64,000 nucleotides of DNA from Larimichthys crocea (lineage: Eukaryota > Chordata > Actinopteri > Sciaenidae): NCBI RefSeq assembly GCF_000972845.2, contig NC_040022.1:11581711-11645710 (forward strand), written 5' to 3'. Numbering within the stretch: position 1 is the stretch's first letter; each line of letters opens with the position of its first letter. The notes under the pieces were generated by a model. It made no database searches. It was not told the DNA's origin and saw nothing but the letters and a program-made list of their open reading frames with translations. Positions 1-14,172 of this stretch are shown here, one piece after another. Made by a program: the position numbers and the translations under genes.

Positions 1-1292
1 AGATGCCCTGAGACTTTAGAATGATAATCAATAAGAAGTTATTTGGTTAGTTTGATGGTAAAAAAATCATGAATGTAGCCTGATTGTACCTCAATGCTGA
101 AATCTCGTATTCTAACATATATAACAGCTTCTTTTTCAACAGTATGTAGTGATGACAGAAAGCTGAGAGCTCCCCATCACACTGAAACTGTCACAAGGCT
201 GCAAAAGCTGCTCTGATTGTTATTTAATCCTGCTGCTGTTTGTTTGATGTATATTTCTGTTAATTGATAAGAGGCTCACTGGAAACAATATTAAGTGTAA
301 ACAGAACAGCTCTTTAAAGCATCCTGCTGTAGAACTGTGTGGGTCAGTCTGCATTAGAGAACATGTTATGAGAGCAGTGGGGCTGTACATCTTATTTAGC
401 ACGTGTAAAGTAAAGTTTCCTGTACCATCTTTCACAAAACACTTCCACGATAGAGTGAATTTGACTGTGATTGGATGAGAAGTATAAATATATACCATTC
501 CGAAACACTATCGGTTTGTCCATGATGCAACGCCCCTGCACATTACAAATCATGTCACACGTAAGCAAGGAGAATTTATGTAGCCTAGTGCGAAAATGTT
601 CGTAGCAGAGAACTCAAGAGAAATCTGAGTTGTTGTTTTTTATGAGAATTATTATTATTTTTGATGAATCATTTGGATTAATCATTAATTTTGACAGCAC
701 TATACTGTATAGTGCTGTTATACATAACATAGCATGTATACCATTACAATATTTATTTACTTATTCACTTATAGTCATATAACTAGTCATCATATCTTTC
801 GCTCCATGAAACACATGTTAATGCTCAGTAGCACACATATACAGTATGGTTCTTTAATGTATTTGCATTATACTAAAATGCATTCATTTTCATTGGGCAT
901 ATATGAGGCTGAAACAGGTAGCCTAGTGCATCCCATTTTTCAATATTAACATTTTAATATAACATTATAGTCATTATGGCCTTGATGTTTTTTTGGGGGG
1001 AGGTCGTGTAGAGCACTATAGGCCACTGAGGCGCGGGTGTGGTGTGTTTAGGCTGGGGGTTGGGCTCTATGTGCTCTCTTTGCAGAGATGGGTGTGGTTT
1101 GCTGTGGAGCTGACTGCGCACACCTGCATCAGATCTTGCTGCTGCTGCCAGATTGTCACCGCATCGTGGTAGATCATCAAGGCTACTAGAGAAATTGTTA
1201 CCGGAGATTTTCTACCGCATCCTGCAGCCCCCCCACCCTGACTCAGAGACACATGTATGTATAAACAAACCCTGGGAGTGTGAGAGAGTGTG

Positions 1293-1348
<56 letters not shown>

Positions 1349-3346
1349 TCTGCCAGGCTTCAGCGCTCTTTAGGAGGTTCCCTGTGCACCTCAGGGGAGG
1401 TATGGAGGACAAGAGAGTTGGTTTAACATCTTAGGCCCTTTTCTGCTTAACAGTCAACATTATAATAGTAGTACAAATAATTAAATCAATGGGCAGAAAA
1501 TTAATGAACATCAATTTTGATAACTGATCCTGCAAATTACGTTTGTAGAAAATGTCCAGAATTCACTCCTTTAAACCTCTGAGAGGTAGAGTGGATGGTC
1601 CACAGCTGGACTATCCTCCTGTGGCATTTAGAGCCACTGTATGGAAGCATCACGGTTTCACAGTTACAATGAGATACCACACTGGGGAAATTCACTGTCA
1701 CAGAAGGCTCGTATACACAAGAAATACAAATATACACGTCGAAATATACAAATAAATTTTGATTTGAAATGGAAGAAGAACCAATGAGCTCCTGCTACAT
1801 ATAGATACAGCAGATTTTATGGAAATTCAATTTAGAGACAAAATGACTGATCTCAGTAGAAAGGCAATAATAGTAAATATCCATATTTATCAGGAAGGTA
1901 AATGAATGTTTGACATTGAGCTGATCATATCACAGTAACTTTGGTTCTGTCAGAAAGTGCATACGCTGTGCATTGTTTATACTGTCAGTGGTTTAAAGAC
2001 ATTGCATTGTTTTAAATTTTAGGAGCTCTGACAGAGACAGGAAAGTGCCACTTTAGAGGAAATGTTGAATTTAAGTTTAGAGTCCGACATCTCAAACCAT
2101 GAAGGTAAGCAAGCTGTGGGAGCACTTCACTGGGTAGATATTGTGTGACTTGGACAGAGCTTGTTCTTCTGAGGGACTCTGCAATACGCCACATGTAGCC
2201 TTTTTGCTTCTCACTGCACGCAGGGAGCAGCTCGCATCTTTTAGTGGTTGAGTGTCAGATTTCTGCTATATCATCTATGTATAATTGAGCATGCTAGAAC
2301 CAGCTTTTCAGCACATTTTCTTCTCCAAGTTCTAACAGAGACGCTAAGATATATAACACAAGCTACTTGAGCGCGTACACACACACACACAAAATGCAGC
2401 CAAAGGCCCAAACACCACATGAGAATTCCCCTGAGGTCACAGACCCAATTCAGTCACAACCACTGCCACGTTGTTGAAGAATTACAACTTTAAATCTTGC
2501 ATTTCTTAATTGCAGTGTTGTTCAGTAACTAGTGTAGAGTTAATTAAAAAGGATTGATTAGCATGCTAGCAGCTAAAGGAGCATCCTGCATCCAGCCAGG
2601 CAGACCGTTAATAAGGGACAACACACACACACACAGTACAGAAAACCAATTAGCAAATGCTATTATTCTAACTGACCCCAAATTATATTATTGTCAGATA
2701 TTGCCCCATCGCTGATATCAGTATTTATTTTTCTGATATGATTATTTGTGATATGAAAATGCTTACACTTGTCCAGTACACTGCAGCTATTAATGCCTCA
2801 GAGATAACATTGTATTAAAGGTTTATAGCAGAGGTGCTGTTGCAGCAGTGAACCACAAGTTATTGTGTGTGAGTGTTTCACTTTAAAAGAGAAAAAAGAT
2901 AACCAAAGACGACAAAAGGCAAGAAAAAAAGTTCAGTCCAGTGAAATGATGGTTCAGATATGGAACAGGAACAAAGTTGAATGAATGAATCTTCAATAGC
3001 TTGATGGAGAATATGTGCTTTAGCAGAGAACGGTGGTGAAAATTAAGTGAAAGTACTTCAGTACAATTTAGAGTAGGCTACCATACTTGAGTATTTCCAT
3101 GTCTATTTTCTGCTTTATACTTCACTCTAAGGCTGTCACCATAGCAGCATTTTAAACTTCAATACAATGCTAGTAAAAACATGACACTCTATACCTCTTT
3201 TGATCATTTGTTCTTTTGGAAATGAACAACCTGCACCCAGCACTTATGTAACAAAAAAAAAAATCACTGACCACATGCTGAAGACTGGCTGAATGTTTTA
3301 GATTTTTATATATTGACTTTTTATTTTCAGTGTTCATTTCTAGAGC
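1..3346. other. cask intron 1, no gene recognised
   Basis: This AT-rich non-coding DNA lies downstream of cask exon 1 on the minus strand, so by inference it is part of cask intron 1. All open frames are short and none resembles a known protein. It contains a TG/GT microsatellite near 1,295-1,349. I looked for the next cask exon, the continuation of the kinase-like domain, and did not recognise it here. Confidence 0.5.
1295..1349. repeat. (TG)n microsatellite
   Basis: An uninterrupted TG dinucleotide tract passes into a short CGTG repeat. The histidine/threonine-rich reverse frame here is a repeat artefact. Confidence 0.9.
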
Positions 3347-3354
3347 TGGTTGAC

Positions 3355-4142
3355 CGTACGGATGGGCAATATGGACTAAAAAATGTATCCTGATAATTTC
3401 TGGTATTTATCGCGATAACTATAAAAACGACGATAAATAAACACCAATTCAGTCTAATTTTGACTATAAATCTATCACCAAAATAATAATAAAGGCTAGG
3501 GGGAGCTGGTGGTGGGCGTGTCTGTACCTACTGAATGTAACCGCTGTGAAACAATCAGGAAATAACTTTTTATTTCTCTGATTAATCACAGCTTTATCGA
3601 GGCCGGTGCCCGCTCTCTGTTATTGTTGTCCGTCTGTCTGTCGTTCTTTTTCTCTAGTTCTCTCGCTCGCTCGCTCACTGTCTAATCATTGGACAAATCA
3701 AATAAACTTCTTCCTGTCATTATATTTTGCGGTGTAAATTGCGAGTCAGACTCAGATTTAGAAGCTGGCACATGAAATAAACAAAGTGAGAACACACACA
3801 CAGGTAGATTATCAGAGTTTAGTCTGTGAATCCACCTGGATAGTCTCTGCTTCAGAGACATTTCAGGCTGTCTGTGGAGGTTTGACCAAGTGTCTGATTG
3901 GCGGCCGGAGCGTGAGGAAAAAGCTCCTTGCTGCCCGGCGTATCTGCTCCGCCTTCTGCCATGTTTGTCTATCTGCTCCGCCTTCTGCCATGTTTGTCAA
4001 TATGCGTGTTGGGCTGCAAGTGTGTTGCGCACATACATACGCCATCAATGGGAATTTATCGTTTTTATCGTGGGATGACATATTCTTACCGTGGGGAATG
4101 TTTTTGACGATATATTGTAAATGATGACATATCGCACATCCC
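3355..4142. mobile_element. hAT-like non-autonomous DNA transposon
   Basis: The two ends are inverted and related: the left end reads GGATGGGCAATAT and the right end reads ATATCGCACATCC. Flanks TGGTTGAC (3,347-3,354) and TAGTTGAC (4,143-4,150) look like an 8-bp target duplication with one mismatch, as expected for hAT. Inside are AT-rich TATCG-type motifs and a short direct duplication of a CTGCTCCGCCTTCTGCCATG-type segment near 3,945-3,990. No transposase was found, so it is probably mobilised in trans. Confidence 0.6.
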
Positions 4143-4150
4143 TAGTTGAC

Positions 4151-5273
4151 AGTGTACGTTAAATGATAGAACATATTATGAACAAGTAGTTCTTTTATTT
4201 GTTTAAGAAAGCAGCCTTTTGATATCGGCTGCCATATTGACAATGTGTGAATTTTTCTCCTCCAGTATCTGCTCTATACTGTAGTGAACATAACTGCCAT
4301 TAAGTTCAGTGCTTGGTAGGCTGCCTTTAAAACACACTTAGACCTGACAATGTAAACAAAGCTGTGTTTAACCTACTGACCCACGGTCTGCCGGTGCGTG
4401 GCCTGGGTGGGTTATTAGTAGACCTCTGGCCACTCCATCAATGCACAATGAGGGTGGCCACTAAGCATCTCAGACATTAGCCAGCATTACCAAACCAAGC
4501 CCAACCAAGACATGACTCCTGCAGTGGAGCTGCCTGTCCTGATGTAGGTCAGTGTTTCACACAAGTGTGTGCAAACGCCAACGCATACACAGAAACACAC
4601 TAAACTTTAGCAGAGCCTTTAAAATACAATAATTAACTAAACTGGCAAAAAAACACTCTACTCTTCCTGAAGGAAAGCAGAAGGAGGAGGGGGACACACA
4701 CTCATAAACCTTGCTCATTTTTAACAAAATTTCTTGCACAGAAAGCTGAAACAGCAGCACTGGAGCAGTGAAGTTGTAGGTATTCCATTCCCTGTGGATT
4801 ACAGGGTGATTCAGTTCACTCCATGGGGTGAATGGGACTCATGCACAGGAGACAGCGTTGGGCCTCAGGCTTATATTCCCTATCACCTCTTAGAAAGGGA
4901 CACACTAGACCGCACCACTGCAAGAACTGACACATGCACAACGTACACACACATTAAGACACACCTCCTTGGGCTCATAGTAATGACATTCAGGCGCACT
5001 TAGTGCAGCACCCCCAGGTGTCCTCCTAGGCCATAAGCTATGCAAATGGTGAGTATTTCATTTTATTCATAGTGGAGCAGATCGGCTCTACAGCAATGGA
5101 TGTTATAGGACAATATCACATGAGACATACTGCTGTTATACTGAATATCAGCACGCTGTGATTCAGTTCAACATCACAACCTCGAGTGTGATATGTCTTT
5201 CATTCAGCAATTCTACGAGCTCCATTAATAAGTTAACAGTAGTAAGAGACAACAGTTTGGGTTTATTTAATCA
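4151..5273. other. Intronic DNA without recognised features
   Basis: Nothing recognisable as a gene or repeat family was found between the two hAT-like elements. Only short random frames are present. Confidence 0.4.
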
Positions 5274-5281
5274 TTTGTAAT

Positions 5282-6161
5282 TAGGGATGCAAATTATCGA
5301 TTAATTCATTAATTGTTAGTTGATTGACCTTATCGATTTAACGATTAACTGATAAGCAGCTTTTTTCCTGAGAACATACATTTCTCACGGTGTCTTTAAC
5401 ATAAAGCAAAATATTGCTTATATACTGAATAAAAAATGCATGTTATATTCCTGAACTAATGTTTTATTGTACCAGTTGGGATACGGTACAGATACAGCAT
5501 TTAACCAAAATAAATTCTGCACAGAAAACTGAAATACATAAAAAAAAATGATTGTGCACTGGCTCACCTGTTGCATGTGAAACATTAAGCAACATAAAAT
5601 ATTTTTTAAAGCTATACAATATGGGCTTAGCCTACACAATATTAAGCCTACATATAATTATCTGGTAAACCACTTATAATCTCCCTTGTTCTGAGAAAGG
5701 TAACAGTAGGATTACTAGCCCTGGAAACTTACAGTAACATGTAGTACTGAACACAGCCTCAATCATCCCTGAGGAAGGTGACAGGAAAATTAGAGGGCCT
5801 CTATTGAACAATTTCCTGCAGAATTTTTGAGAGTGATGAGTGGGCAGTATTTGAAGGTGGTATCTTAGTGAACTTAAACGTAGAACTGCAGTTTACACTG
5901 AGCTTCTTTGTCATCATTACTTAGTTTGAAATGCTCCCAGACTCCACTTCGTTTTAACCGCCTCATGTTTGTGTGCCGTTACGTTCAAGTACGTTCGCTG
6001 TGGCCTAGATTAAGGAATGGCACCCTCAAATGACGACACCATGACATTTCACTGAAAAAACTCCTGTGGAAAATGGCCCTAGATTCAGTTAACCTAATAA
6101 TTTAATCGATTAAATTTTTTTCAACAATTAACTGATAGTCGATTAACCGTTTACATCCCTA
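5282..6161. mobile_element. hAT-like non-autonomous DNA transposon
   Basis: The element begins TAGGGATGCAAATTATCGAT and ends with the inverted counterpart ATCGATT...TTTACATCCCTA. It is flanked by a perfect 8-bp duplication TTTGTAAT at 5,274-5,281 and 6,162-6,169, which is diagnostic of hAT-type transposition. ATCGATTAA-rich arms are visible at both ends. There is no transposase frame. The right duplication abuts a LINE 3' tail, so the element inserted at or in that LINE remnant. Confidence 0.75.
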
Positions 6162-6425
6162 TTTGTAATTCATTGTCATTTTATCATTCATTGTAATTGT
6201 ACAATATGTCTCTGTTGATTTGTCCTGTACATGTGACATCCATTGCACGTCTGTCCGTCCTGGGAGAGGGATCCCTCCTCTGTGGCTCTTCCTGGGGTTT
6301 CTTCCACATTTTTTCCCTGTTAAAGGTTTTTTGTGGGCAAGTTTTTCCTCACTCGAACCGAGGGTCTAAGGACAGAGGGTGTCACTCCCTGTACAGATTG
6401 TAAAGCCCTCTGAGGCGCTGTACCT
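6162..6425 (+). mobile_element. 5'-truncated LINE 3' tail (CR1/L2-like)
   Basis: This matches the 3' UTR of the LINE copies ending near 42,667 and 49,887. It shares the GTACACGTGACATCCATTGC-type segment, the GGAGAGGGATCCCTCCTCTG block and the TTGTAAAGCCCTCTGAGGC block. Only the tail is left, which is usual for target-primed insertions that stop early. Confidence 0.75.
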
Positions 6426-6546
6426 AACCCCTCGGCTACCATAACACAGGTATACTGTCAGGTGTATTTATAGTATATAAAACATCCCGCTGATATAAAA
6501 TTAGAAACAGTCTACGATAAATGGAATCATACGGTGTCTAAACGAC

Positions 6547-6638
6547 TCTTTTTAGGATTATTTAAGATTAATTATACATAAATAAACTGGCGTCTTTTTA
6601 GGATTATTTAAGATTAATTATACATAAATAAACTGGCG
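6547..6638. repeat. 46-bp tandem duplication
   Basis: Two consecutive identical copies of a 46-bp unit (6,547-6,592 and 6,593-6,638) carry the GGATTATTTAAGATTAATT core. The lack of differences indicates a recent slippage or duplication event. Confidence 0.9.
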
Positions 6639-8060
6639 TTTTAAATAGGTGACGATTCAAATAGCTGGCTAGTATGGTAAATTGGTGTATTTTTAAGAAA
6701 GGCAGTTTTACAAACAGACCATATACCCGCCCCTGCGAAGTGCCCAAAAACTGTGAAGGAACACACCCAAAATTGGGCCAGACTCCAGCTGTCTCCCTAT
6801 TGGCTGGTGAAACACACTAATTTAAGCGCAGGGCGGGACATCCTTCAGTCTGTGCAGACACTTCAACCTGACAGGACGTGCTGTTTTGTGCGAGAGCAGA
6901 AAAAATTTGAGAGCGCAGAGGACATGTTTTGAGTGCGAGCACATTAGATTTGAGTGTGAGCATAAAATGTGAGCACGAGGACAATAAATCTGAGCATGAG
7001 AAGGAGAAATCATGCTCTCAAACTGAAAATGTGCTCTCTTGAATAAAGATAGAATAATTCTTCCATAGAAAGGTTTCTCCTCAGCACAGTGTTCACGCAA
7101 CATGTAAATCAACATATAATCATCGGCCACTGCCATCAGTGAATGTCATCTTTATTTGCAGATGGCAGTTAAGGAGGCCGATGCCGATGTTCAGCCGATG
7201 CATTGGTGTATTTCTAGTTATATTAGTAATCTATCATATATATCATATCATAAATATATATATTCATAGTCATTGATTAAATTTGCATTGTTGTATTGTA
7301 CAAACTAGTTCCAACTTACCATGAAGACATGCTAACTGTGCACCACTGTCTGCTCTGCTGTGATGCTACATGTGCTGCAGACAGAGCTCAGAGGGTCGTA
7401 GTGAGCGTCCTCTAAAGCAGTGTTTACCAACCGGGGGTACGCGGAGATACTGCAGGGGGTACGCAGCGCATGGAGAGATTTTTTATTTATTTCATTTTTT
7501 TGAAGAAGGCGTTACAAAAACTGTAGTCCAAAAACTCGTAATATTCGTAATATGACAACAGAATGTCTGCTGTGTAAGTAATTTATTTAATAGGCCTACA
7601 ATTTCCAAGATGATAGGCCTAGGCCTAAATATTCTCAGCAATGTCATATCCTGCTCATCAATAAAACGGTACTTTTGCGGCTGGAACTCGTTTCCTCGGG
7701 AAGACAATGGCCTGATACACAATATACAACGGAAGCCATGACAACGGATGACGCATATTAAAAATATCTGGTGGCTGCTACCATAGACATATATACATAG
7801 ACATATATACATATGGCTGCTACATGATGGATAAATGGTTAAAACGTCCAGTCTCTCATCTGGGTCCAGGGGGGACATCGGAGGAGACAGCAGAGAAACA
7901 AGAAAGCTCAGGTGTCTCACAAAAGACCAGACAACTACAGTACAGGTACAGGTTTTGTTTCAGATATGAACAATAAAAATGCCTGTTTAAGGAGAATGGA
8001 GGACACTCACACACAGTTTTGTGATGAATACATGTTAGTTAAATTTACAGTTATGTTACA

Positions 8061-8062
8061 GT

Positions 8063-8098
<36 letters not shown>
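8061..8098. repeat. (GA)n microsatellite
   Basis: Nearly pure GA dinucleotide tract. Confidence 0.9.
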
Positions 8099-8101
<3 letters not shown>

Positions 8102-8855
8102 GTCTCCATGACGTATATGCCCGCCCATTGGTTAGCTGACTGGCTGTTCGTGTGTTTCTGCCAGCAAGAATAAACTCCATGAAGACAGCTCTGCTTCGAT
8201 AAAAATTCACTTCAAAACAAACAACAAGCTTAAAGTTCTGTCTCACCCAGACACTCGCACGGCTTACAGTCACAAACACGAGACAACACACTCACCGTGG
8301 CAGAAGTACCGGGCCCGAGCGGTGAGTCTGCAACACAGCGGCAACACTAACTTTGCTCAAAAAAACAAACTTGTTGTTTCAAACTTGTTTCAGTCTAATT
8401 CTTACTTCACCAGTATTATGTTTATCATGCACCAAACAACATTAGTAATTAATACGCATTTATAACTTGTACAAATACATTGCAGTTCATAAAAATAATA
8501 ATAATAAATAAAGGCTGCAGTATTGCGATAATACCCGGAACTGTCTTTGTCTGGTATAGTATCGTGGTTACTCATTTTGGTATCGTTACAACTCTAATCC
8601 AAATATTGCTTCTAATATACATTTCCCACATTCAGGGTCATTGTAATAACACCAATACTACTGATAGAAAGTATTCTATAAACTGATATCTTTGACACAC
8701 TGGTATCATACTGTTAAAATCTCACAGCATTGCCGCAGCAGCACTCAGCAAAGAAGAGCAGGTCAGCTGATAACACTGACAGACAAACATCACAGACAGT
8801 CTGTGAAAGAGTCTGTGTGTGTCTCTCAAACTGTTTTGGACTTCTTCCTGGGAAG

Positions 8856-8857
<2 letters not shown>

Positions 8858-8898
<41 letters not shown>
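8858..8898. repeat. (TC)n microsatellite
   Basis: Pure TC dinucleotide tract of about 40 bp. Confidence 0.9.
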
Positions 8899-8901
<3 letters not shown>

Positions 8902-10233
8902 AATGGTGATTATTATATTATTACATTACACATGGAGGCACAGGGAGGATAGAGCAGTAGGAGTTGTTTAGCCCCGTGCTTGTGTATGAGTGAGAGGGAA
9001 AGATACTGCTTGTGACTGTGTGGGATAACAAGAGTACACACCATTTCTCAGGCCTGCCTAAACATGTAGTCTGTGGAGCAGGTCTTTTCGCCCTGTCAAA
9101 CAGTCAACCATCTCTGTGACACCGCAGAAGCCCCAGAACCAGTCAGCCTGCTATGACTGACTGAGTCTGTCAGGCCTGCCAAGCTCCTGATTCACATGGA
9201 GCTTCTGCTTGTACGCCCAATGAAGTGCTTCATTCAAGAGCAGCAGTTTGGATGGCACAGTCACTTATTCATGCATCGGTGAACACAGTAAACTCATCTC
9301 CTCCACTCATTCGACTGCCTCGGCTGAGCATCAAAACAAAGTGACTGTCTCCTGAGCATTGTCTGCCCCTCTGCTTACACTCCCCAGGTCCTTTATGACA
9401 CCATGCCAGGTCAAGTTGGAAAGTCCCAGGTGTGGCACAGGTATTGTGGCCATTAAACAGAACAAAGCTGAATCCACAGTATAAAGACTAATGACAGGAG
9501 AGGCTGGGTCATCAGAGGGAAATATACAGCTGTATGGACACTTCTTTTTGGTTATCAGCCTTCTCAGGAGCAGCATGGAAACATTCACAGTGCTCTTTTA
9601 TTCATATCCCATGTGTATTGCAGCTCTAACATTATGCACACTTTTTATTGTGGGTTTGATGTTGATGATCAGGATTGAAGGATTGTTGACTACTGAAACA
9701 CAGCCTAGATGAAATGTTTGGACTCCTTTGTGCACAAGCATTCCCAGAACATGCACTGCTGTCGTCCCAGCCTTACAGTGGATATTATTTCAAGCAGCCT
9801 GGATGAGACCTTCATTCACTAAACATGACCAGATGTGCGCCGTGCATGACTCATGATCTGCTGCCCTGCCCTTTAATCTCTGCACCAAGTTGCCAACTGC
9901 CACTAGGTCAAAGCACACTGCTTCATACCAAGTACCGTGTGTTTGTGTGTCTGGATTAACACACACCATGCAGGAGGGTGGGGAATACCGCCACATGGTT
10001 TTATCTTCATTTCGGAATAAAGCAATAAAAACTCGTCATGTGGCTCCACAGAAATACAGTAACAGCGCGCACACGCGCACACACACACACTAATGCATAC
10101 GGAAATATCACACGCTTTTGGGGCGTGCGTGCATCTGCGCGTGTGCCACCCACTCGGGATATTACGAGGAGCTAATTGGAAAGTCCCGGTGAGCGACGTT
10201 AACCGTAAACAGAGAAGAAATGAGCAATGCAAC

Positions 10234-11130
<897 letters not shown>

Positions 11131-11344
11131 GCGCCAGAAAGGCTTTTCTAAAGCCGCAGTTTCCTTTCCACTTTTTCAATGGATAGAAATGAAGTGGAGT
11201 TCCCACGCAGAAGAGAGGAGTATGAATGAACAATGTCCATAGTTGTTGCCCTCTTCAAGTTGTGTTAACTTTCTTGAAGCAGTCAAGCGTCACATTCAGA
11301 TTTTAGTGGAAATGGTCAACAAATATTCATCATGGCAGGCTCTG

Positions 11345-12370
11345 AGAATCTGATGGGCATTTTATTATTTGCATATTGAACACAGAAAAACAACACAAAA
11401 ACCCTGCAGCCTAATTAACTGAGACCACTGTGTTGGAATGACGGGAATGCAAATGCAAAGAGATCCAGAGATCTGCAGCTGATGCACCAGGCCCTCCTCC
11501 ACATTGGCATAACAGTCAAAGTCAATGGAGTGATTCCTAATACAGTAATGTTTGCTAAAGAAAGCATAAAAAGTCAATAGAATTGGTCCAAGCACAGAAC
11601 CTTGTGGAACTCCATGTCTAACTTTGGTGTGCATGAAGGATTCATCATTAACATGAACAAACTGAGAAATAAGATTTAAACCAGCTTAGTGCGGTTCCGG
11701 TTCCGTCAATTAGATGTTCAAGTCTCTAGGATGTGACGGTCAATGGTGTCAAATGCGGCACTAAGATCTAACAGGACAAGTACAGAGATGAGTCCTTTGT
11801 CTGATGCCATTAGGAGGTCATTTGTAACTTTGACTAATGCGGTCTCTGTGCTATGATGCACTCTAAATCCTGACTGAAAATCCTCAAATAGACTATTGTT
11901 ATGGAGAAAGTCACACAGCTGATTAGCTACAGCTTTCTCAAGTATCTTAGACAGAAAGGGAAGGTTTGATATCGGTCTGTAGTTGGCTAAGACCTCTGGG
12001 TCTAGAGTGGGCTTTTTAAGAAGAGGTTTAATTACAGCTACTTTAAAGGTCTGTGGTACATATCCTGATAATAAAGACAGATTAATCGTATCCAATAAAG
12101 AATGACTAACTAGAGGTAAAACATCCCTGAGCAGCCTGGTTGGGATGGGGTCTAAAGAGACAGGTTGACAGAAATGATTAAAGTTATTTAATGAAGGTCG
12201 ATGGGAGAAAAACAGTCTGAACATATATCAGGTTTTACAGCTGTTTCCAAACTTGCTGTGTAAGAAGACAGATCAGTGTCTGTTTAAGGGCAAGAGGTGA
12301 TGAATTTTGTCTCTAATAGTTAATAATAGTAATAATAATAGTTATTAATTTTATCATTAAAGCAGCTCAT
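11345..12370 (-). mobile_element. LINE fragment, reverse transcriptase region (CR1/L2-like)
   Basis: The minus strand encodes a reverse transcriptase stretch at 11,718-12,224 with [40 protein letters not shown] and [11 protein letters not shown]. This is the same protein as the LINE at 48,447-49,001. After a frame break it continues at 11,365-11,634 with VPQGSVLGP. The catalytic YADD is altered to YANV. The left end is degraded and no 3' tail follows, so this is a dead internal fragment. Confidence 0.85.
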
Positions 12371-13998
12371 GAAGTATTTAAATTCAGAACAGTAAAGCTG
12401 CAGAAAAATTGAGCTGAAAGACAATAAAACGCTCTGTAGACCTGAGACAAACTGCATAAACAGCAGAATGAGGTGATAATTGTCTGTCTGACCGACCCTT
12501 TTCACATGTACTCATTTGATGCATTATTCATATGAAAGTATTTATTCTTTAAGTAATAGTGTACTGTGTGAAATACCATTTTGAAATAGAGCTAAAGTGT
12601 TAGCAACAGAGGTTTGTTAGGTTAAAAAAAAATCCTGAACACATGCTAAGACATTTCTTATGCACATTTAGCTTACCTGCTTTAGGAACAACTGCTCTGT
12701 ATACAGTAGTAGCAACTTAAAAGTTCCCGTTCAAGCCGAACGCCAGCCGGCTGCCAGCCGACTTCCAGCCGGCTGCCAGCCAAGTTCCGTGACTGGAGTG
12801 ACCCCCCTCCTTCTCCTGGGCGTGTCTATTTTTTACTGTAACTCCACCCATTCATGTAATTACAGGGTATGACCGGGAGATGGCGCTTCTCTCACAGAAC
12901 TTTTTTTACAGTTGTTCTACCTGGAGATGACGTAGCTTACACACCTCGTTAGCATTCTCGTTGCAGTAATGGGCTTTTTGGTCTCCCAGTGTCACAGATC
13001 ACAGAGCGGAAAATGCAGCTGGTTTGACTACTGCATACTATACAGTAGCCTTATGATTTGAGCGTGTTCATGAATTGAAATTAAATTTAAGGTGTTTATA
13101 TCTAACATGTCAGCATTCACCAAATCAACAACATCTAGGCTGTTCTGTCTTTACTCGTGGTGGGCCGTTATCTGCATTAACGTGCTGCGTTAAGGTGAGA
13201 CTCTTATCGGGCGATGAAAAAAAAATATCACCATTAATCTATTCTCAAAGCTGTTCCAGCCTCTCAGGTCGCTTTTTGACTTTTTTCTCCTTTGTTCGTT
13301 TTTGTTTTCTTCGCTGTAACTCTTTGGAGTCCTGATCTCTCTAGCAATGTTGTTTTAGAGAGTTTTTGAGTTTTTCTCGTGTTTTTTAAAATGCCGCTTC
13401 CACCTGGACAGCTGCCTTTGTTTACTCAGAGAAACAGCTGATCGCGCTAATGCCGGCTGGCATTGGCGCAATCAGCTGTTTGATTGGCGCGATTAATCTA
13501 TGTCCATCCCCGAGTCTTTGCATAATTACAGGAGCGTCTCTTCTCTTGTGCTCGCGCCTCTCTCTCGTTTATCTGCATGTAAACAACAAACTGACCCTTA
13601 AAAAAGTTACTAAAACCGTTCGCTGCAGAGACGAGCATTTTTCTCTAAAAGTCTGTGTATTCCGCTGCAGCGGTGCCTCCATTTGCAAAGAATTGAAGAA
13701 TAACAACAGCAATAATACATCCTGTTGAATATTTGATCACGGTTTGATCGTTGTGAGACGCCATTTAAACAGGGAGAATACCTGGTGATGAACAGCTCTT
13801 TGGAAACCTTTTGTTATGCAGGTATTTAAGGCACGCACGTATTTTAGGCCAGGTGCAATGGACGCTTCAGTAATTATGTACAGTGAGGACAGAATAGCCT
13901 AGATGTTGTTGATTTAAACAGTGACCATAGGCTAAATAGCCTAACCCAAAACAAACGTATATAACAAGTCTAATAATAACACAGTATTACTACGTACG

Positions 13999-14016
13999 TA
14001 TATATATATATACACA

Positions 14017-14055
<39 letters not shown>
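13999..14055. repeat. (TA)n(CA)n microsatellite
   Basis: Compound TA then CA tract inside the Tc1-type element. Confidence 0.9.
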
Positions 14056-14059
<4 letters not shown>

Positions 14060-14172
14060 TTATCAGCAAATGGAAAGAATTACGAGTGAATCAAGTATGA
14101 GGTCAAGCATGTTTGTTTTTAATAAAGTTTGCAGTATACAGGTTATGTTTTTATTCTACATGGACCCACTGT

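Larger units (their letters stand above)
6640..10233. other. cask intron 1 continued, repeat-rich
   Basis: No coding exon was recognised. GA and TC microsatellites are listed separately. The stretch near 7,415-7,480 resembles the end of a common fish hAT repeat, and the GGTATCGTTACAACTCTAATCC-like stretch near 8,560-8,600 resembles another, but I could not pair either with a second end. Confidence 0.4.

Noticed and set aside
1212..1412. ORF with His-Thr repeats on the minus strand
   Set aside because: Product of the TG microsatellite.
7415..7480. Possible hAT end (CAGTGTTTACCAACCGGGGG)
   Set aside because: No matching inverted end or target duplication could be found.
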